Assembly (NCBI RefSeq): GCF_013817345.1
Contig: NZ_JACDCW010000037.1
Location: 1-33,401, forward strand
DNA from: Methylibium sp.
GTDB lineage: Bacteria > Pseudomonadota > Gammaproteobacteria > Burkholderiales > Burkholderiaceae_C
Length of the DNA: 33,401 nucleotides
Reading direction: 5' to 3'
The notes beneath the pieces are model-generated. The model had not been told where the DNA came from. It did not search any database and saw only the letters and a program-made list of their open reading frames with translations. Positions 19,333 to 29,470 of this stretch are shown one piece after another. Positions within the stretch are counted from its first letter, which is position 1, and each line of letters opens with the position of its first letter. The translations under genes and the position numbers were made by a program.

Positions 19333-19441
19333 ATGGACTCGCGCTATTTGAAAAATCTGGCGAGGTATGCAAAACTCGCCGCCGCCCCGCAGCCCAAGAC
19401 TGTGCCCGGCGCTGAACGCGCCGCGACAAGGAGACTCCGAC

Positions 19442-22177
19442 ATGTCTGCATTGCCCGACACCCCGATGGCCATTGCCGCCAACGACCCACTCGATACCGA
19501 TGGCCAGGAAACGCGGGAGTGGCTCCAGGCGCTGGCTGCAGTGATTGAAAGCGAGGGACCGCAACGCGCGCACTTCCTGCTCGCCCGCCTGATCGACGCG
19601 GCGCGCCAGACCGGCATCGACATGCCGTTCTCGGCGAATACGCCGTACGTGAACACCATCCCGGCCGGCCAGGAGCAGCACAGCCCGGGCCAGATCGAGA
19701 TCGAGGACCGCCTGCGCGCCTACATGCGCTGGAACGCGATGGCCATGGTGGTCAAGGCCAACAAGCTGGAACCCGCGGACGGCGGTGACCTCGGCGGCCA
19801 CATTTCCAGTTTCGCCTCGTTGGCGACCATGTTCGGCGCCGGCTTCAACCACTTCTGGCACGCCGACGACACCGCCGAAGGCGGCACGCACGGTGGCGAC
19901 CTGCTCTACATCCAGGGCCATTCCTCGCCCGGCATCTATGCGCGCGCGTTTCTCGAGGGCCGCATCAGCGAGGAGCAGTTGCTCAACTTCCGCCAGGAAG
20001 TCGACGGCAAGGGCCTGTCGAGCTATCCGCACCCCAAGCTGATGCCCGAGTTCTGGCAATTCCCGACCGTCTCCATGGGCCTGGGTCCGCTGATGGCGAT
20101 CTACCAGGCGCGCTTCCTGAAGTACCTGCATGCGCGCGGCATCGCTGACACCTCCAAGCGCAAGGTCTGGGTGTTTTGCGGCGACGGCGAGATGGACGAG
20201 CCCGAGTCGCTCGGCGCCATCGGTTTGGCGGCGCGGGAGAAGCTCGACAACCTGATCTTCATCGTCAACTGCAACCTGCAGCGCCTGGACGGCCCGGTGC
20301 GCGGCAACGGCAAGATCATCCAGGAACTGGAAAGCGAGTTCCGCGGCGCCGGCTGGAACGTCATCAAGCTCATCTGGGGCAGCTACTGGGACCCGCTGCT
20401 CGCGCGCGACAAGGAAGGCCTGCTGCGCAAGGTGATGATGGAAACGGTGGACGGCGACTACCAGGCGATGAAGGCCAACGACGGCGCTTTCGTGCGGAAG
20501 AATTTCTTCGGCCAGCACCCCAAGCTGCTCGAGATGGTGGCCAAGCTCAGCGACGACGACATCTGGCGCCTCAACCGCGGCGGCCATGACCCGCACAAGG
20601 TGCATGCGGCTTACCACGCCGCCGTGAACCACAAGAACCAGCCGACGGTGCTGCTCATCAAGACCGTCAAGGGCTACGGCATGGGCAAGATCGGCGAGGG
20701 CAAGAACACCGCCCACCAGACCAAGAAGCTCGTGGCCGAGGACGTGCGGGCCTTTCGCGACCGCTTCAACATCCCGATCCCCGACGACCGCCTGGCCGAC
20801 ATTCCCTTCTACAAGCCGGCCGACGACACGCCGGAAATGCGGTATCTGCATGCGCGCCGCAAGGCCCTTGGCGGCGCATTGCCCAAGCGCCGCCCGAAGG
20901 CCGACGAGACGCTACCGGTGCCGGAGCTCTCGGCTTTCAAGGCGGTGCTCGACGCCACCGCTGAAGGCCGCGAAATCAGCACCACGCAAGCCTACGTGCG
21001 TTGCCTGACCGTGTTGCTGCGCGACAAGGCGCTGGGCCCGCGCGTGGTGCCCATCCTGGTGGACGAAGCGCGCACGTTCGGCATGGAAGGCCTGTTCCGC
21101 CAGATCGGCATCTACAACCCCGAAGGGCAGAAGTACACGCCGGTCGATAAGGATCAGGTCATGTACTACAAGGAGGACAAGGCCGGGCAGATCCTGCAAG
21201 AGGGCATCAACGAGGCCGGTGGCATGAGCTCGTGGATCGCCGCAGCGACCTCGTACTCGACGAACAACCGGGTGATGATCCCGTTCTACGTCTACTACTC
21301 GATGTTCGGCTTCCAGCGCATCGGCGACCTGGCTTGGGCAGCCGGCGACATGCAGGCGCGCGGCTTCCTGCTCGGCGGCACCTCGGGGCGCACGACGCTC
21401 AACGGCGAAGGCCTGCAGCACGAGGACGGCCACAGCCACATCCTCGCCGGCACGATCCCCAACTGCATCAGCTACGACCCGACCTTCTCGCACGAGGTGG
21501 CGGTCATCCTGCACGACGGCCTCAAGCGCATGGTGGAAAAACAGGAGAACGTGTACTACTACATCACCCTGCTCAACGAAAACTATCCTCACCCGGGCCT
21601 CAAGCCCGGCACGGAAGAACAGATCGTCAAGGGCATGTACCTCCTGCAGGAAGCCGCGGGCGGCAAGAAAAAGCAGCCGCAGGTCAACCTGCTGGGCAGC
21701 GGCACCATCCTTCGCGAATCCATGGCCGCGAAGGAGCTGCTCGAAAAGGATTGGGGCGTTGCTGCCAACGTCTGGAGCTGCCCGAGCTTCAACGAACTGG
21801 CTCGCGATGGTCAGGACGCCGAGCGCTGGAACCTGCTGCATCCCACGGCCAACGCCCGCGTGCCCTTCGTGACGCAACAGCTCACGCCGCACGCCGGCCC
21901 GGTGGTCGCCTCGACCGACTACATGAAAGCCTATGCGGAGCAGATTCGCGCTTTCATTCCCAAGAACCGCGCTTATCGCGTGCTCGGCACCGACGGCTAC
22001 GGCCGCAGCGATTTCCGCACCAAGCTGCGCGAGCACTTCGAGGTGAACCGCCATTACGTCGTCGTGGCCGCGCTCAAGGCATTGGCCGACGACGGCACGG
22101 TGCCGGCCGCGCAAGTCGCCGAAGCGATCAAGAAGTACGGCATCAACGCCGACAAGATCAACCCGCTGTACGCCTGA
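19442..22177 (+). CDS. aceE: Pyruvate dehydrogenase E1 component (homodimeric type)
   Basis: ORF 19367..22177, ATG at 19442 (MSALPDTPMAIAANDPLDTDGQETREW). GDGEMDEPESLGAI ThDP motif; YVYYSMFGFQRIGDLAWAAGD. Confidence 0.97.
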   Translation: MSALPDTPMAIAANDPLDTDGQETREWLQALAAVIESEGPQRAHFLLARLIDAARQTGIDMPFSANTPYVNTIPAGQEQHSPGQIEIEDRLRAYMRWNAMAMVVKANKLEPADGGDLGGHISSFASLATMFGAGFNHFWHADDTAEGGTHGGDLLYIQGHSSPGIYARAFLEGRISEEQLLNFRQEVDGKGLSSYPHPKLMPEFWQFPTVSMGLGPLMAIYQARFLKYLHARGIADTSKRKVWVFCGDGEMDEPESLGAIGLAAREKLDNLIFIVNCNLQRLDGPVRGNGKIIQELESEFRGAGWNVIKLIWGSYWDPLLARDKEGLLRKVMMETVDGDYQAMKANDGAFVRKNFFGQHPKLLEMVAKLSDDDIWRLNRGGHDPHKVHAAYHAAVNHKNQPTVLLIKTVKGYGMGKIGEGKNTAHQTKKLVAEDVRAFRDRFNIPIPDDRLADIPFYKPADDTPEMRYLHARRKALGGALPKRRPKADETLPVPELSAFKAVLDATAEGREISTTQAYVRCLTVLLRDKALGPRVVPILVDEARTFGMEGLFRQIGIYNPEGQKYTPVDKDQVMYYKEDKAGQILQEGINEAGGMSSWIAAATSYSTNNRVMIPFYVYYSMFGFQRIGDLAWAAGDMQARGFLLGGTSGRTTLNGEGLQHEDGHSHILAGTIPNCISYDPTFSHEVAVILHDGLKRMVEKQENVYYYITLLNENYPHPGLKPGTEEQIVKGMYLLQEAAGGKKKQPQVNLLGSGTILRESMAAKELLEKDWGVAANVWSCPSFNELARDGQDAERWNLLHPTANARVPFVTQQLTPHAGPVVASTDYMKAYAEQIRAFIPKNRAYRVLGTDGYGRSDFRTKLREHFEVNRHYVVVAALKALADDGTVPAAQVAEAIKKYGINADKINPLYA

Positions 22178-22215
22178 CAACGCGGCACGCCTGACAGATA
22201 AGCGGAGACGAGAAC

Positions 22216-23976
22216 ATGGCGCTGATGGAAGTGAAGGTCCCCGACATCGGTGACTTCGAATCGGTCGAGATCATCGAGGTGCTGGTCAAGCCGGGGGACC
22301 GGATCAAGGCCGAGCAGAGCCTGGTGACGGTGGAGAGCGACAAGGCGTCGATGGAGATTCCGTCTTCGCATGCCGGCGTGGTGAAGGAGCTGCGTGTGGC
22401 GCTCGGCGACAAGGTGCGCCAAGGCTCGGTGGTGCTGATGCTCGAGGCGGCCGATGCCGCCGGCCAGGCCGCGGCGGCGGAAAAAGCGCCGCAGTCCACG
22501 CCTGATACTCAAACGTCGAGTGCGCGCGAGGAAGGCAGTGCCGACGACATGGCGGTGTCGCCACAACCTGCCGGGGCGGTCGCGGTCCCCGGCAGCCAGC
22601 CGCCCGCTGCGCCGGCCGCATCCGGTGCCACTGCGTCGGCGCCGAGCGGGGCGCGCGAAGTGGTCGTGCCCGACATCGGCGACTTCGACCAGGTCGCGGT
22701 CATCGAGCTGCTGGTCCAGCCGGGCGACAGCGTCACGGCAGAGCAGAGCCTGATCACGGTCGAGAGCGACAAGGCCTCGATGGAGATTCCGTCCTCGCAC
22801 GCCGGCAAGATCGAACGCGTGCTCGTCAAGGTCGGCGATTCGGTGTCCAAGGGCACGCCGATCGTGGTGCTGGCCGGTGCAGCGAGCGCCGAGGGTGATG
22901 GCGCGGGCCAAAGTGCTGGGGCATCGGCGCCTTCGCAAGCCGTGCCGGCACAAGCGCCCGGCGCAGCCCCCGCGCCCGCGCTCGCGAGCCGGCCGGTTGA
23001 ACGGACGCGGCCGACCGCCGGGCTGCCGGCTCACGAGCCGAGCGCGCCGCAGGGCCGCCTGCCGCATGCCTCGCCATCGGTACGCCGCTTCGCGCGCGAG
23101 TTGGGTGTGCCGCTGGAACAGGTCAAGGGCAGCGGCCCGAAGGAGCGCATCACGCAGGAGGACGTTCAGGCCTACGTGAAGGGTGTGATGGCCGGCGGCG
23201 GTACGGCGGCCACGCCCGTGGCGAAAGCCACCGGCGGCGGCGGACTGGATCTGCTGCCCTGGCCCAAGGTCGACTTCGCGAAGTTCGGAGAGATCGAACG
23301 CAAGGATCTCTCGCGCATCAAGAAGATCAGCGGCGCCAACCTGCACCGCAACTGGGTCGTGATCCCGCACGTCACCAACCACGACGATGCCGACATCACC
23401 GAGCTCGAAGCCTTCCGCGTGCAGCTCAACAAGGAGTACGAGAAGGCGGGAGTGAAAGTGACCATGCTGGCCTTCCTCATCAAGGCCTGCGTTGCGGCGC
23501 TGAAGAAGTTCCCCGAGTTCAACGCCAGCCTCGATGGCGAGCAGTTGGTGCTGAAGAAATACTTCCACGTCGGCTTCGCGGCCGACACGCCCAATGGCCT
23601 GGTGGTGCCGGTCATCAGGGACGCCGACAAGAAGGGCCTCGTCGCCATTGCCAAGGAGATGAACGAACTCGCCGCCAAGGCGCGCGACGGCAAGCTGGGG
23701 CCGGCGGAGATGAGCGGCGGGTGCTTCAGCATCTCCTCGCTGGGCGGCATCGGCGGCACCTACTTCACGCCGATCATCAACGCGCCCGAGGTGTCGATCC
23801 TGGGCGTTTGCAAGTCGCAGACCCGGCCGGTGTGGGACGGCAAGGCCTTCGTGCCGCGCCTGATCCTGCCGCTCAGCCTGAGTTGGGACCACCGCGTGAT
23901 CGACGGCGCCTCGGCGGCGCGCTTCAACGCCTATCTGGGCGCGGTGCTGGCGGACTTCCGCCGCGTGATGCTGTAA
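22216..23976 (+). CDS. aceF: Dihydrolipoamide acetyltransferase (E2) with two lipoyl domains
   Basis: Two lipoyl domains with ESDKASMEIPS; E3-binding ASPSVRRFARELGVPLEQVKGSGPKERITQEDV; catalytic LSWDHRVIDGASAARF. Confidence 0.97.
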   Translation: MALMEVKVPDIGDFESVEIIEVLVKPGDRIKAEQSLVTVESDKASMEIPSSHAGVVKELRVALGDKVRQGSVVLMLEAADAAGQAAAAEKAPQSTPDTQTSSAREEGSADDMAVSPQPAGAVAVPGSQPPAAPAASGATASAPSGAREVVVPDIGDFDQVAVIELLVQPGDSVTAEQSLITVESDKASMEIPSSHAGKIERVLVKVGDSVSKGTPIVVLAGAASAEGDGAGQSAGASAPSQAVPAQAPGAAPAPALASRPVERTRPTAGLPAHEPSAPQGRLPHASPSVRRFARELGVPLEQVKGSGPKERITQEDVQAYVKGVMAGGGTAATPVAKATGGGGLDLLPWPKVDFAKFGEIERKDLSRIKKISGANLHRNWVVIPHVTNHDDADITELEAFRVQLNKEYEKAGVKVTMLAFLIKACVAALKKFPEFNASLDGEQLVLKKYFHVGFAADTPNGLVVPVIRDADKKGLVAIAKEMNELAAKARDGKLGPAEMSGGCFSISSLGGIGGTYFTPIINAPEVSILGVCKSQTRPVWDGKAFVPRLILPLSLSWDHRVIDGASAARFNAYLGAVLADFRRVML

Positions 23977-23985
23977 GGACCATCC

Positions 23986-25917
23986 ATGCCCCCCATCGAG
24001 ATCAAGGTCCCGGACATCGGCGACTTCAAGGACGTGGCGGTGATCGAAGTGCTCGTCGCACCGGGCGACAGCGTGACGGCCGAGCAAAGCCTCATCACGG
24101 TTGAAAGCGACAAGGCGTCGATCGAGATTCCCGCGCCGCAAGCGGGCGTGGTGAAGGAGCTCAGGCTCAAGGTGGGCGACGTTGTCAACGAGGGCAGCGT
24201 GATCCTGATGATGGAGACTTCCGGCGGCGCTGAGGCACCACCCGCGCCCGCGCCTCCTGCCGGCGCCGCAGCCAAGCCACAGGCCCAGACCCCGGCGGCG
24301 AAGGCTCCGACGCTCGATGCTTCGAGCGGCACCGTGGCGTTCGGCAACGGCGTCTCGGGCCAACAGCCGCCTGCCGGCGACGTGGCGACGCAGCAGCGCC
24401 CGGGAGCCGGGGCCACCGGGAATGTTCCGGCGCCGGCAGCGGCCGCCTTCCGGGGCGCCGTCGATCACGACTGCGACCTTCTCGTCCTCGGCGCGGGCCC
24501 GGGCGGCTATTCGGCCGCTTTCCGTGCGGCCGACCTCGGATTGAAAGTCGTGCTCGTCGAGCGCTATGCCAAGCTCGGCGGCGTGTGCCTGAACGTCGGC
24601 TGCATTCCGTCGAAGGCGCTGCTGCACGTGGCGGGCGTGATGGACGAGGTGCGGCACTTCGGCGACCTCGGCATCGGCTACCCCGAACCGGCCATCGACC
24701 TCGCCAAGCTGCGCACGCACAAGGACAAGGTCGTCGGCAAGCTCACCGGCGGCTTGGCGCAGATGGCCAAGATGCGCAAGGTCAGCGTCGTGCGCGGCCT
24801 CGGCAGCTTCGTCGACGCGAACCACCTCAAGGTCGAGGAGACCTCCGGCGACGCCCAGGCTCCGACTGGCAAGGCGCAGACCGTGCGCTTCAAGCAGGCC
24901 ATCATCGCCGCCGGCTCGCAGGCGGTGCGCTTGCCCTTCCTGCCCGACGATCCGCGCATCGTCGATTCGACCGGCGCGCTCGATTTGCGTGCCGTTCCTA
25001 AACGCATGCTCATCGTCGGCGGCGGCATCATCGGCCTGGAGATGGGCACGGTGTATTCCGCGCTTGGCGCGCGCCTCGATGTGGTCGAGATGCTCGACGG
25101 CCTGATGCAAGGAGCCGACCGCGACCTCGTGAAGGTGTGGCAGAAAATGAACGCCAAGCGCTTCGACCACGTCATGCTCAAGACCAAGACGGTCGGTGCC
25201 GAAGCAACGAAGGACGGCATCAAGGTGCGCTTCGAAGGCGAGGGCGCGCCGAAGGAAGATCAACACTACGACCTCGTGCTGCAGGCCGTGGGCCGCACGC
25301 CCAATGGCAAAAAGATCGGTGCCGAGAAGGCCGGCGTGCAGGTCGGCGAGCGCGGCTTCATTCCTGTCGACATCCAGATGCGCACGAACGTGTCGCACAT
25401 CTTCGCGATCGGCGACATCGTCGGCCAGCCCATGCTGGCGCACAAGGCGGTGCACGAGGGCCACGTCGCAGCCGAGATCGCCGCCGGCGCGGTATTGGGC
25501 GACGCCAAGCTGCAGACCAGCGCGTTCAACGCGCGCGTGATCCCCAGCGTCGCCTACACGGACCCTGAAATTGCCTGGGTCGGTCTCACCGAAGAGCAGG
25601 CTGCCGCACAAGGCGTCAAGCTGACCAAGGGCCTGTTCCCGTGGACAGCCTCTGGCCGCGCCATCGCCAACGGCCGCGACGAGGGCTTCACCAAGCTGCT
25701 GTTCGACGCTGCCACGCACCGCATCGTCGGCGGCGGCATCGTCGGCACGCATGCGGGTGACCTGATCGGCGAGGTGGCACTGGCCATCGAGATGGGTGCC
25801 GACGCGGTGGACATCGGCAAGACCATCCACCCGCATCCCACGCTCGGTGAAAGCATCGGCCTGGCCGCCGAGGTCGCGCACGGTTCCTGCACCGACCTGC
25901 CACCGCCCAGGCGCTGA
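23986..25917 (+). CDS. lpdA: Dihydrolipoamide dehydrogenase (E3) with N-terminal lipoyl domain
   Basis: Lipoyl [13 protein letters not shown] motif [20 protein letters not shown]; redox [26 protein letters not shown]. Confidence 0.97.
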   Translation: MPPIEIKVPDIGDFKDVAVIEVLVAPGDSVTAEQSLITVESDKASIEIPAPQAGVVKELRLKVGDVVNEGSVILMMETSGGAEAPPAPAPPAGAAAKPQAQTPAAKAPTLDASSGTVAFGNGVSGQQPPAGDVATQQRPGAGATGNVPAPAAAAFRGAVDHDCDLLVLGAGPGGYSAAFRAADLGLKVVLVERYAKLGGVCLNVGCIPSKALLHVAGVMDEVRHFGDLGIGYPEPAIDLAKLRTHKDKVVGKLTGGLAQMAKMRKVSVVRGLGSFVDANHLKVEETSGDAQAPTGKAQTVRFKQAIIAAGSQAVRLPFLPDDPRIVDSTGALDLRAVPKRMLIVGGGIIGLEMGTVYSALGARLDVVEMLDGLMQGADRDLVKVWQKMNAKRFDHVMLKTKTVGAEATKDGIKVRFEGEGAPKEDQHYDLVLQAVGRTPNGKKIGAEKAGVQVGERGFIPVDIQMRTNVSHIFAIGDIVGQPMLAHKAVHEGHVAAEIAAGAVLGDAKLQTSAFNARVIPSVAYTDPEIAWVGLTEEQAAAQGVKLTKGLFPWTASGRAIANGRDEGFTKLLFDAATHRIVGGGIVGTHAGDLIGEVALAIEMGADAVDIGKTIHPHPTLGESIGLAAEVAHGSCTDLPPPRR

Positions 25918-26109
25918 CGCCCGGCCCACCGCAGGCGAGTGCTCCACAAGGGCGCACCGCGGGCGCCGTGCCGGCATTTCCCCGAACATCGTTTCCACCG
26001 ACCCACGACGGGAGCAATTCCCTAGGCAGTCTCAGAGCTGGTCCTGATCATGCGCATCGCTGCATCCGACAAGCGGAGCAGCCATGTTTGCATTGACGAG
26101 GACCGAGGA

Positions 26110-28392
26110 ATGAGAAGAAGCAAAGCGGCCCTGCGGAGGGCTCCGACCGTGGTGGCACTGGCGTGCATGGCTTGTACGGCGATGGCCCAGCAACAAGCGA
26201 CGCCGGTGACGTCGCTGCCGTCGGTTACGGTGACCGGCACGCTGCCCAACCAGCTCGAAGCGGTGCCGGGCTCGAGCGCGGTGGTGACGACGCAGCAGCT
26301 CGAAGCCGAGATCCCGTATTCGATCCGCGAAGCGCTGCAGGGTGTGCCCGGCCTGCATGTGGTCGGCGAGGATGCCTTTGGCCTGAACCTCAACATCGGC
26401 ATCCGCGGCCTCGACCCGCGCCGCACCAGCCGCACGCTGCTGCTCGAAGACGGCATGCCCATCCACCTGGCGCCTTACAGCGACCCGACGGCGCATTACC
26501 ACACCCCTCTCGAGCGGCTGCAGCGCATCGAGGTCATCAAGGGGTCGGGGCAGATCGTTCACGGCCCGCAAACGGTGGGCGGCGTCATCAACTTCGTCAC
26601 CCGCCCGGTGCCGCGCTCCTTCATGGGCAAGGTGGACTTTTCGGTCGGCACGCACGACTTCAGCCGCGCCAGCGCCAGCGTCGGCAGCGGCGGGGATCGC
26701 GGCGGCTGGCTGGTCGAAGCGGCGCAGCGCCAGGGCGATGGCAGCCGCGACCACAGCCGCCACCGCATCCGCGACGTCTCGCTCAAGGGCGAGCTCGATC
26801 TGACCGATCGGCAGTCGCTGCGCGTCAAGCTCGGCTACTACGAAGAAGAATCCAGCTTCGGCGAGGCCGGGCTCGACCAGGCCCGTTTCGATGACAACCC
26901 CTTCGGCAACGCTTTTCGCAACGACGTGTTCGAACTCGAGCGCACCGCGGTGCAGGTGGTGCACACGCTCAACTTTTCCGACACCTCGCGGCTCGCCACG
27001 CAGGTCTATTACCAGAAGACCGATCGCGCCTCCTACCGGCAGCTCGACGCCATCGTCGAGGCCGACGTGGACGGCGGTGAAGCGGAAAAGGAACGCGAGG
27101 AACTGCGGGCCGACGAGGTCGGCAGCGACGGCGCAGGCACCGTCGCTGGATGTCCGGCAGGCATCGACTACAGCGTGCCAGGCGGCTTCGAACAGTTCGC
27201 CTCGCTGTGCGGCAACCAGATGCGCCCACGGCAGTACGAGTTCTACGGCATCGAGCCGCGTCTCGAGATGGAGCACAACGCCTTCGGCCTGCGCAGCGAA
27301 CTCGTCACCGGCGTGCGCCTGCACCGCGAGCGCATCAACCGCAAGCGCTACAACGGCGCCTCGCCTACTGCGCGGGAGAACTCGCCCGGCACGGGACTTC
27401 GCGACGAGTTCGACATCGAGACCGATGCCGTCGCCGCGTACGTGCAGAACACTGTCTACGCGGGAAACTGGTCGTTCACGCCCGGCGTGCGCTATGAGCG
27501 CTACGAGCAGGACAACCGGATCACGCAAGACGAATTTGCGCCGGTAGTGCCGAGCGTCAACACCTCGCAAACCAACAGCGAAGTGCTGCCGGGCTTCGGT
27601 GTCACCTGGTTCGGCCTGCCGAACACCACGCTGTTTGCCGGCATCCACCGCGGCATCGCGCCGCCGCGGCCCGACGCCAACCTGCCGCCGGGAGACGAAG
27701 ACCTGCAGAAGGTGGACCCGGAACTGAGCACCAACATCGAGATCGGTGTGCGCAGTGCGCCGATGCGCGGCGTGCAGGTCGAGGCCACCCTGTTCGAGAT
27801 CGACTTCAAGAACCAGATCGTGCCCGGCTATTCCGTGGGCCAGGGGCAGACCTTCGCCAACGCCGGGCGGAGCACCAACCGGGGCCTGGAGTTGGCGTCG
27901 CGCATCGATTTCGGCCGCCTGCAGGGCCGCGCCAACAACGTCTATCTGGCGGCGAGCTACACGAACCTGTTCACTGCGAAGTTCGACAGCGAGCTGCAGA
28001 CACCCGATTTCGCGCCGGGCGACGACGAGACCACCGTGTTCACCGACGCTCGCGGCAACCGGCTGCCCTATGCGCCGCGGCACCTGCTCTCGGCCAGCAT
28101 CGGCTACGAACACGGCTCACGCTGGGATGCCCGCTTGGGCCTCACGCATGTGAGCGAGCAATACACCGACGCGCTCAACACGCGGGCGCCCGCAGCGGAT
28201 GGGCAGTCGGGCGTGATCCCGAGCTTCACGACCTTCAATGCCTCGGTCAACTACCGCCTGGAAGAGCAGGGCGTGACGCTCTACCTGAGTGCCGCCAACC
28301 TGTTCGACAAGACTTATCTGGTGAGTCGCGTCAACGGCGCCTTTGCCGGTGCGCCGCGGCAAATCTTCGCGGGAGCCCGTATCCGCTTCTAG
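26110..28392 (+). CDS. TonB-dependent outer-membrane receptor (FecA-like)
   Basis: ORF 26050..28392, ATG at 26110. Plug LNIGIRGLDPRRTSRTLLLEDGMPIHLAPYSDPTAHYHTPLERLQRIEVIKGSGQIVHGPQTVGGVINFVT; terminal F (AGARIRF). Confidence 0.92.
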   Translation: MRRSKAALRRAPTVVALACMACTAMAQQQATPVTSLPSVTVTGTLPNQLEAVPGSSAVVTTQQLEAEIPYSIREALQGVPGLHVVGEDAFGLNLNIGIRGLDPRRTSRTLLLEDGMPIHLAPYSDPTAHYHTPLERLQRIEVIKGSGQIVHGPQTVGGVINFVTRPVPRSFMGKVDFSVGTHDFSRASASVGSGGDRGGWLVEAAQRQGDGSRDHSRHRIRDVSLKGELDLTDRQSLRVKLGYYEEESSFGEAGLDQARFDDNPFGNAFRNDVFELERTAVQVVHTLNFSDTSRLATQVYYQKTDRASYRQLDAIVEADVDGGEAEKEREELRADEVGSDGAGTVAGCPAGIDYSVPGGFEQFASLCGNQMRPRQYEFYGIEPRLEMEHNAFGLRSELVTGVRLHRERINRKRYNGASPTARENSPGTGLRDEFDIETDAVAAYVQNTVYAGNWSFTPGVRYERYEQDNRITQDEFAPVVPSVNTSQTNSEVLPGFGVTWFGLPNTTLFAGIHRGIAPPRPDANLPPGDEDLQKVDPELSTNIEIGVRSAPMRGVQVEATLFEIDFKNQIVPGYSVGQGQTFANAGRSTNRGLELASRIDFGRLQGRANNVYLAASYTNLFTAKFDSELQTPDFAPGDDETTVFTDARGNRLPYAPRHLLSASIGYEHGSRWDARLGLTHVSEQYTDALNTRAPAADGQSGVIPSFTTFNASVNYRLEEQGVTLYLSAANLFDKTYLVSRVNGAFAGAPRQIFAGARIRF

Positions 28393-28416
28393 AGTCTCCG
28401 TCCGTCAATGGATGTT

Positions 28417-28457
28417 GCGTCCGCGCGGCGAGCGATTCGCCGGCGGACGCTTTTTTT
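28417..28457 (+). terminator. Intrinsic terminator after the TonB receptor
   Basis: gcgtccgc...cggcga-gcgat-tcgccg-gcggacgc followed by TTTTTTT; long near-perfect stem plus 7 T. Confidence 0.88.
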
Positions 28458-28489
28458 GTCGATCGTTCGCGAGGAAAAGGAGATACGCG

Positions 28490-29041
28490 ATGGCACTTCA
28501 GACCAGCCCCTCGCACTACAGCCGTTTGTCCATTGCGATGCACTGGCTGATGCTGGTGCTGATCGCACTGACCTACCTCTTCATCGAACTGCGCGAACTG
28601 TTCGCTCGCGGCTCGCCCGAGCGCAATTTCATGCGCACGGCGCACTTCAGTCTCGGGCTGATGGTGCTCGCGCTGGTCTGCGTACGGCTCGCCGCGCGGG
28701 TGTACGGCGGCAGGCCGTCGATCGTGCCAGCGCCGCCCCGCTGGAAGCAAGTGGCATCGCAGGTCGTGCAGGTGCTCTTGTACGCGCTGATGATCGGCAT
28801 GCCGCTGGCGGGCTGGGTCATGCTGAGCCTGCGTGGCAATGCGATTCCGTTCTTCGGCCTGGAGTTGCCACCGCTGACGAGCGAGAACAAAGAGCTCGGC
28901 AAGCTGATCCGCGAATGGCATGGCGACATCGGGCGGGCCGGCTATGCGCTGATCGGGCTGCATGCCGCGGCGGCGCTGACGCATCACTTCGTGTGGCGGG
29001 ACAACACGCTGCGCAGAATGCTGCCGGGGCGCGCCGGGTAA
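28490..29041 (+). CDS. Cytochrome b561 family protein
   Basis: ORF 28343..29041, ATG at 28490 with aaggaga RBS. SIAMHWLMLVLIALTY, RTAHFSLGLMVLALVCVRL, REWHGDIGRAGYALIGLHAAAALTHHFVWRDNTLRRMLP. Confidence 0.92.
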   Translation: MALQTSPSHYSRLSIAMHWLMLVLIALTYLFIELRELFARGSPERNFMRTAHFSLGLMVLALVCVRLAARVYGGRPSIVPAPPRWKQVASQVVQVLLYALMIGMPLAGWVMLSLRGNAIPFFGLELPPLTSENKELGKLIREWHGDIGRAGYALIGLHAAAALTHHFVWRDNTLRRMLPGRAG

Positions 29042-29077
29042 GGCAGGAAACGCAGCGCGGCGAGCGGTCTTGCGCCT

Positions 29078-29470
29078 TCAGGCTTCCATCAGCAGCTCGC
29101 CGAGGATCGGCGCAGCGCGCTCGAGAATCTGCTCGTCCCGCGTCATGAGCACCATGCGTTCGACGCGGGCGGTGCCGACCAACATGCGGTCGATCGGATC
29201 GCCATGCAGTGCTCCGAGGCTCAGGCCGGCTTCCGCATGGGCCGGATGCAGCGCCAGCCAACGCGCACCGGCTTTCTCGACGACGTTGACCAGTGATCCG
29301 TCGGGCAGAGGCAGCCTGCGCCGCTCCTGCTTCACCAGCATTTCCCACAGGCTGAGAACGCTCACATGCACATCCTCGTACTCCAGCACCTGCCGGGCGC
29401 GTGTGCTTAAGCGGCGTGGCTGGGTCAGAGCCCAGATGAGGATGTGCGTGTCGAGCAGGTAGCGCTTCAT
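29078..29470 (-). CDS. PIN-domain toxin (VapC-like)
   Basis: ATG at 29470: MKRYLLDTHILIWALTQP...VSVLSLWEMLVKQERRRL...GDPIDRMLVGTARVERMVLMTRDEQIL. Confidence 0.9.
   Translation of the reverse strand: MKRYLLDTHILIWALTQPRRLSTRARQVLEYEDVHVSVLSLWEMLVKQERRRLPLPDGSLVNVVEKAGARWLALHPAHAEAGLSLGALHGDPIDRMLVGTARVERMVLMTRDEQILERAAPILGELLMEA

Noticed and set aside
19265-20851. 528-aa minus-strand ORF opposite aceE
   Set aside because: Antisense to the highly conserved aceE coding sequence.
22054-25998. 1314-aa minus-strand ORF
   Set aside because: Codon-aligned antisense of aceF/lpdA; composition looks like translated antisense (His/Arg/Leu/Val rich) with no recognisable domain.
25918-26109. Riboswitch or Fur box upstream of the TonB receptor
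   Set aside because: No cobalamin-box-like or GATAATGATAATCATTATC-like sequence seen; covariance-model and motif searches would be needed.
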